Assembly (NCBI GenBank): GCA_900128585.1
Contig: LT642449.1
Coordinates: 1-17,410 of the forward strand
Length of the DNA: 17,410 nucleotides
Source of the DNA: Stramenopiles sp. TOSAG23-3
Taxonomy: Eukaryota > Sar
Reading direction: 5' to 3'
A model generated the notes under the pieces. The model searched no databases. It was not told the DNA's origin and saw only the letters and a list, made by a program, of their open reading frames with translations. The first letter of the stretch is position 1. Each line of letters begins with the position of its first letter. The translations under genes and the position numbers were made by a program. This document shows, piece after piece, positions 15,110 to 17,410 of this stretch.

Positions 15110-16168
15110 TTAAAATTCTTTCATGGGAATATTTCTGAACGGATAATAGCGTTTCCCTTCAAATGGGGTGTTTGCATACTGTGGATCCCCATCTTTCGGG
15201 CCCGGTGGCTGCTGGAACATTTTCGGGGCGCTTGGAATCGCTGTCATGCAACCAACTGCAATCCATAGCATCCACACGATAAACAAGCCGAGGATAGTGC
15301 CGGAAAGGATCTCGGGGGAAGTCGGCAGATGAGAGACAATAGGCTTCCTTGCCACGCTATCACTTAGTTCGCCCATTGAAGATGACTCAAGGAAGGAGAA
15401 TCCAGCAAGCTGCGGGGTGGGCACTAGAATGGATTCAGACTTTCTCGCAGTTGACGGCTGGCCTACAATAAACGCAGAGTATTTACCACCAGTAGTTCTC
15501 TCCAAAGATTCCAATGCGCCACCATAAAACGTCTTTAATGCTGCCTCTTTTTGACCTTCCAGGTTCACCAAAACAAGTGAAGTACCCCCCGCCCGCCGGG
15601 CCAATAATTTCTGAAGTCCCCCTTCAAGAAAAGAGGGAGCATCTTGAAAGCTTACTGTATGCACCTGCAACCCGGAGGACTTCGCGCCGTCTCGGATTCG
15701 GCCGACTAACGAGGGAAAACTTCTTGCTCTCTCTTCAATGTTCTCTGGGCTATATCTGTACAGAAATGACTGTTGGTTCAATTTTTGCTCCGCAAACGGT
15801 TTGTTGCCTAGTTCTATGTTTTTCTTGTATCCTCCAAGGATTGTCGACATGCTGTCTGAACTTAACGCAGTGTCGTGGACAAACCCCACGGTAAGTCCGG
15901 GGACTCGAGAAGATTGTACGAGCTTACCAGCCAGAAGCTGACGAATTGTGACCAAAGGCTCTTCGTTCTCCTTCAACGTACTCTGCTTCACAAACTTCTC
16001 ATCAGATTTTCCACCGTGCCAAAACAATGCAGGGAGAGGACTCCACAACTGCGTCTTCTCAATCAGCGTAGAAGCCACTTCCGCAGAAAACAAACATTGC
16101 ACACCGGCAAGCAAGACTACTACAGCGCACTGCTGCCGGCAGAACGGGCGTGGCGGTATAAATGTCAT
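15110..16168 (-). CDS. Type I membrane protein, probable V-ATPase accessory subunit S1/VOA1-like
   Basis: 352 residues. It has a signal peptide (1-29, hydrophobic core AVVVLLAGVQCLFSA), a luminal domain of about 255 residues, one membrane span (about 287-311, ILSGTILGLFIVWMLWIAVG) and a 40-residue cytosolic tail that is Pro/Tyr/Lys-rich (FQQPPGPKDG). The pattern PEIL-xG-hydrophobic span-small residues-xxxP followed by a short tail resembles the C-terminus of ATP6AP1/Ac45, yeast Voa1 and Big1, which assist assembly or targeting of the vacuolar proton pump. The luminal part (GLTVGFVHDT, TSLVLVNLEGQ, YSAFIVGQPS) shows the alternating strand/helix look of that domain but no decisive motif. The assignment rests mainly on topology and the span. 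The ATG at 16168 directly precedes the signal peptide. Confidence 0.6.
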   Translation of the reverse strand: MTFIPPRPFCRQQCAVVVLLAGVQCLFSAEVASTLIEKTQLWSPLPALFWHGGKSDEKFVKQSTLKENEEPLVTIRQLLAGKLVQSSRVPGLTVGFVHDTALSSDSMSTILGGYKKNIELGNKPFAEQKLNQQSFLYRYSPENIEERARSFPSLVGRIRDGAKSSGLQVHTVSFQDAPSFLEGGLQKLLARRAGGTSLVLVNLEGQKEAALKTFYGGALESLERTTGGKYSAFIVGQPSTARKSESILVPTPQLAGFSFLESSSMGELSDSVARKPIVSHLPTSPEILSGTILGLFIVWMLWIAVGCMTAIPSAPKMFQQPPGPKDGDPQYANTPFEGKRYYPFRNIPMKEF

Positions 16169-16561
16169 GACTCCTTCCTTGAAAACGTCTTTGGTTTTGT
16201 TTCTTGCCTATTCGCTAGGTACATTTCCCATTTCGAATGTCGTATAGTTTGTTTGGGTAGAAACGATTGTGTTCACCATATACTCATCCCTTCCTCCGTT
16301 TGTCCGTCCGTCCATCCATCATATCGGATAATTTATTACTGCAACAATAATAATATAATAATAATAATAATTGAAGAAAAAAATAATAAAAAATTATACA
16401 ACACAGCAGCAGTAAAAAATGAAAAAATAGAATACTGTCAAACATTTGTTGTGTTGTTTGTTGTTGTTGCTCGTTGTAATAATAAATAAAAAATATAATA
16501 AATTATACAGTAATAAATAGAAGAAGAAGAAAAAAAGAAGAAGAAGAGAAGAATGAATAAC

Positions 16562-16578
16562 TACGAGGAGTCCTCGTA
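16562..16578. repeat. Inverted repeat TACGAGGA-G-TCCTCGTA
   Basis: Eight-bp perfect arms around one base, GC-richer than the surrounding A/T sequence. The partial motif AACTACGAGG recurs at about 17091-17100. Confidence 0.6.
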
Positions 16579-16662
16579 TAGCTAGTTAAAATAAAAATAA
16601 ATAATAATAAAAAAAAACCAAATTTATCTCCAAATAACATAGGAGAGCATTAAGAATATATA

Positions 16663-16702
16663 TTCCTTAATTGAAACTATTAGCTTTATCAATTGTAAGG
16701 AA
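16663..16702. repeat. Imperfect hairpin TTCCTTAATTGA / TCAATTGTAAGGAA
   Basis: The two arms (16663-16674 and 16689-16702) pair over 12 bp with a two-base bulge and a 14-base loop. Purpose unknown. Confidence 0.5.
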
Positions 16703-16730
16703 ATTATTTGTATTTTAAATTATAGTGTAG

Positions 16731-16750
16731 CCTAGCCTAGCCTAGCCTAG
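16731..16750. repeat. (CCTAG)4 pentanucleotide repeat
   Basis: Four exact tandem copies of CCTAG, preceded by a degenerate copy (TGTAG). It is GC-richer than the surrounding sequence and not telomere-like in register. Confidence 0.85.
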
Positions 16751-17410
16751 CGATGAATATAGAAATACAAGAGAAAGAGGTGGCGGTTGGGAGAAAGAGA
16801 TGATTTCCTTCTGTTTGTTTATTCCAGTACTTTTTAACATTTTAATATGAAGTACAAAATTTTCATAGTCAATTCAGTTTACAGCCTATTACTTAATTAT
16901 AATTGTGAAAGACACACGTATTTAATTAAATACATAGAAGGACAGAATGCAACAAAACAAATAAATCCTTTTAAGCAAGTGGGGGGCCACGTAGCAACCA
17001 ATCACTCCTTATGTCTTTCTTCTTTTCACCGATTATAGGAACATTTTTCGTAGGTATCTTTCTCTTTAAGTACATATTGGAAACCTAACAACTACGAGGC
17101 GAACAACACGATGAAAAAGAGATGACTGTATATAATGTAAACATTTTCCATTATCGAACGATCAGATCTGAGATTAGTTGTTGTCGATTGTGTGTTCATG
17201 CTGTTGTTGTGTCTTCTTTTTTTAATATTATTATTGTTATTTTATTTAGAAAAAGGTTAGTGCTGTATAGTCTTAGTTTATATATTATTTTAGCAATATA
17301 TTTATTATTCCAAATTCTTCCTTCCTTCTTTTTTTTTTCGCTTTTTCCATTGTCAGCTGTTACAGTAAAAACGTTATATTTTTTTTAACTATGATTTCCA
17401 TCTTGTCACC

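Larger units (their letters stand above)
16169..17410. other. AT-rich spacer to the right edge
   Basis: No gene is supported. The first 150 bp should be the 5' leader and promoter of the membrane-protein gene. Simple sequence follows: GTCC/ATCC units (16301-16320), AAT-type repeats (16345-16375), GTT-type repeats (16446-16475), GAA-type repeats (16519-16555), a (CCTAG)4 run and two short inverted repeats. ORFs of 63-88 codons at 16847 and 17122 are AT-driven or lack any recognisable feature. Confidence 0.6.

Noticed and set aside
15875-16489. 204-codon plus-strand ORF over the 5' end of the membrane-protein gene
   Set aside because: The first part is antisense to the signal-peptide gene and the rest is AAT-repeat translation. 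No domain is visible.
16731-16750. CCTAG repeat as a telomere remnant
   Set aside because: The unit is CCTAG and not CCCTAA/TTAGGG. It is short and internal, so a simple microsatellite explains it.
17122-17388. 88-codon ORF near the right edge
   Set aside because: It is rich in Ile/Phe/Leu from A/T-rich codons and poly-T runs, with no recognisable feature. The 63-codon ORF at 16847-17038 was dropped for the same reason.
1-17410. CRISPR arrays, insertion sequences, integrases or bacterial operons
   Set aside because: No spaced direct-repeat arrays, transposase motifs or ribosome-binding-site patterns were seen, and all recognised genes are eukaryotic.

Overview
The window is eukaryotic nuclear DNA. 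Seven long, evolutionarily recognisable genes use the standard code (stops TAA, TAG and TGA all occur), each has a complete reading frame in a single exon, and several carry eukaryote-specific architectures: SRP receptor beta GTPase, DMAP1/SWC4, a Myb-ankyrin-histone deacetylase, WD40, and a V-ATPase accessory-like membrane protein. An LCIB/LCIC-family (theta carbonic anhydrase-like) protein, a 'THAQKYF' Myb domain and ankyrin-HDAC architecture together suggest a photosynthetic protist, most likely an ochrophyte/stramenopile alga. That assignment is an inference and not proven by the sequence. Genes are close to balanced in GC, while the spacers are very AT-rich with homopolymer and microsatellite tracts.

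Layout, left to right: a possible partial gene at the left edge (1-132) and a GC-richer relic-like stretch (383-637); SRPRB on the minus strand (1059-1796); divergently, DMAP1/SWC4 on plus (2544-4049); an unrecognised PDZ-domain protein on plus (4959-6023); converging on it, a 1153-residue Myb + ankyrin + class II HDAC fusion on minus (6211-9672); an 850-bp divergent promoter with pyrimidine tracts, a telo-box-like motif and in-frame upstream ORF; an LCIB-family protein with a long C-terminal extension on plus (10522-12207); a converging seven-blade WD40 protein on minus (12493-13671); a 1.4-kb spacer with a TTTC microsatellite; a type I membrane protein resembling V-ATPase subunit S1/VOA1 on minus (15110-16168); and 1.2 kb of AT-rich spacer to the right edge.

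The genes do not form an operon. Two of them are chromatin factors (DMAP1 belongs to NuA4/SWR1-type complexes, HDAC removes acetyl groups) and two act in the secretory/endomembrane system (SRPRB and the V-ATPase accessory-like protein). The most noteworthy items are the three-part Myb-ANK-HDAC protein, the LCIB-like protein that keeps apparent zinc ligands but seems to lack the catalytic Asp and has a new C-terminal half, the in-frame upstream ORF before it, and a family of GTACCGCGGTAC-type palindromes scattered through the spacers.
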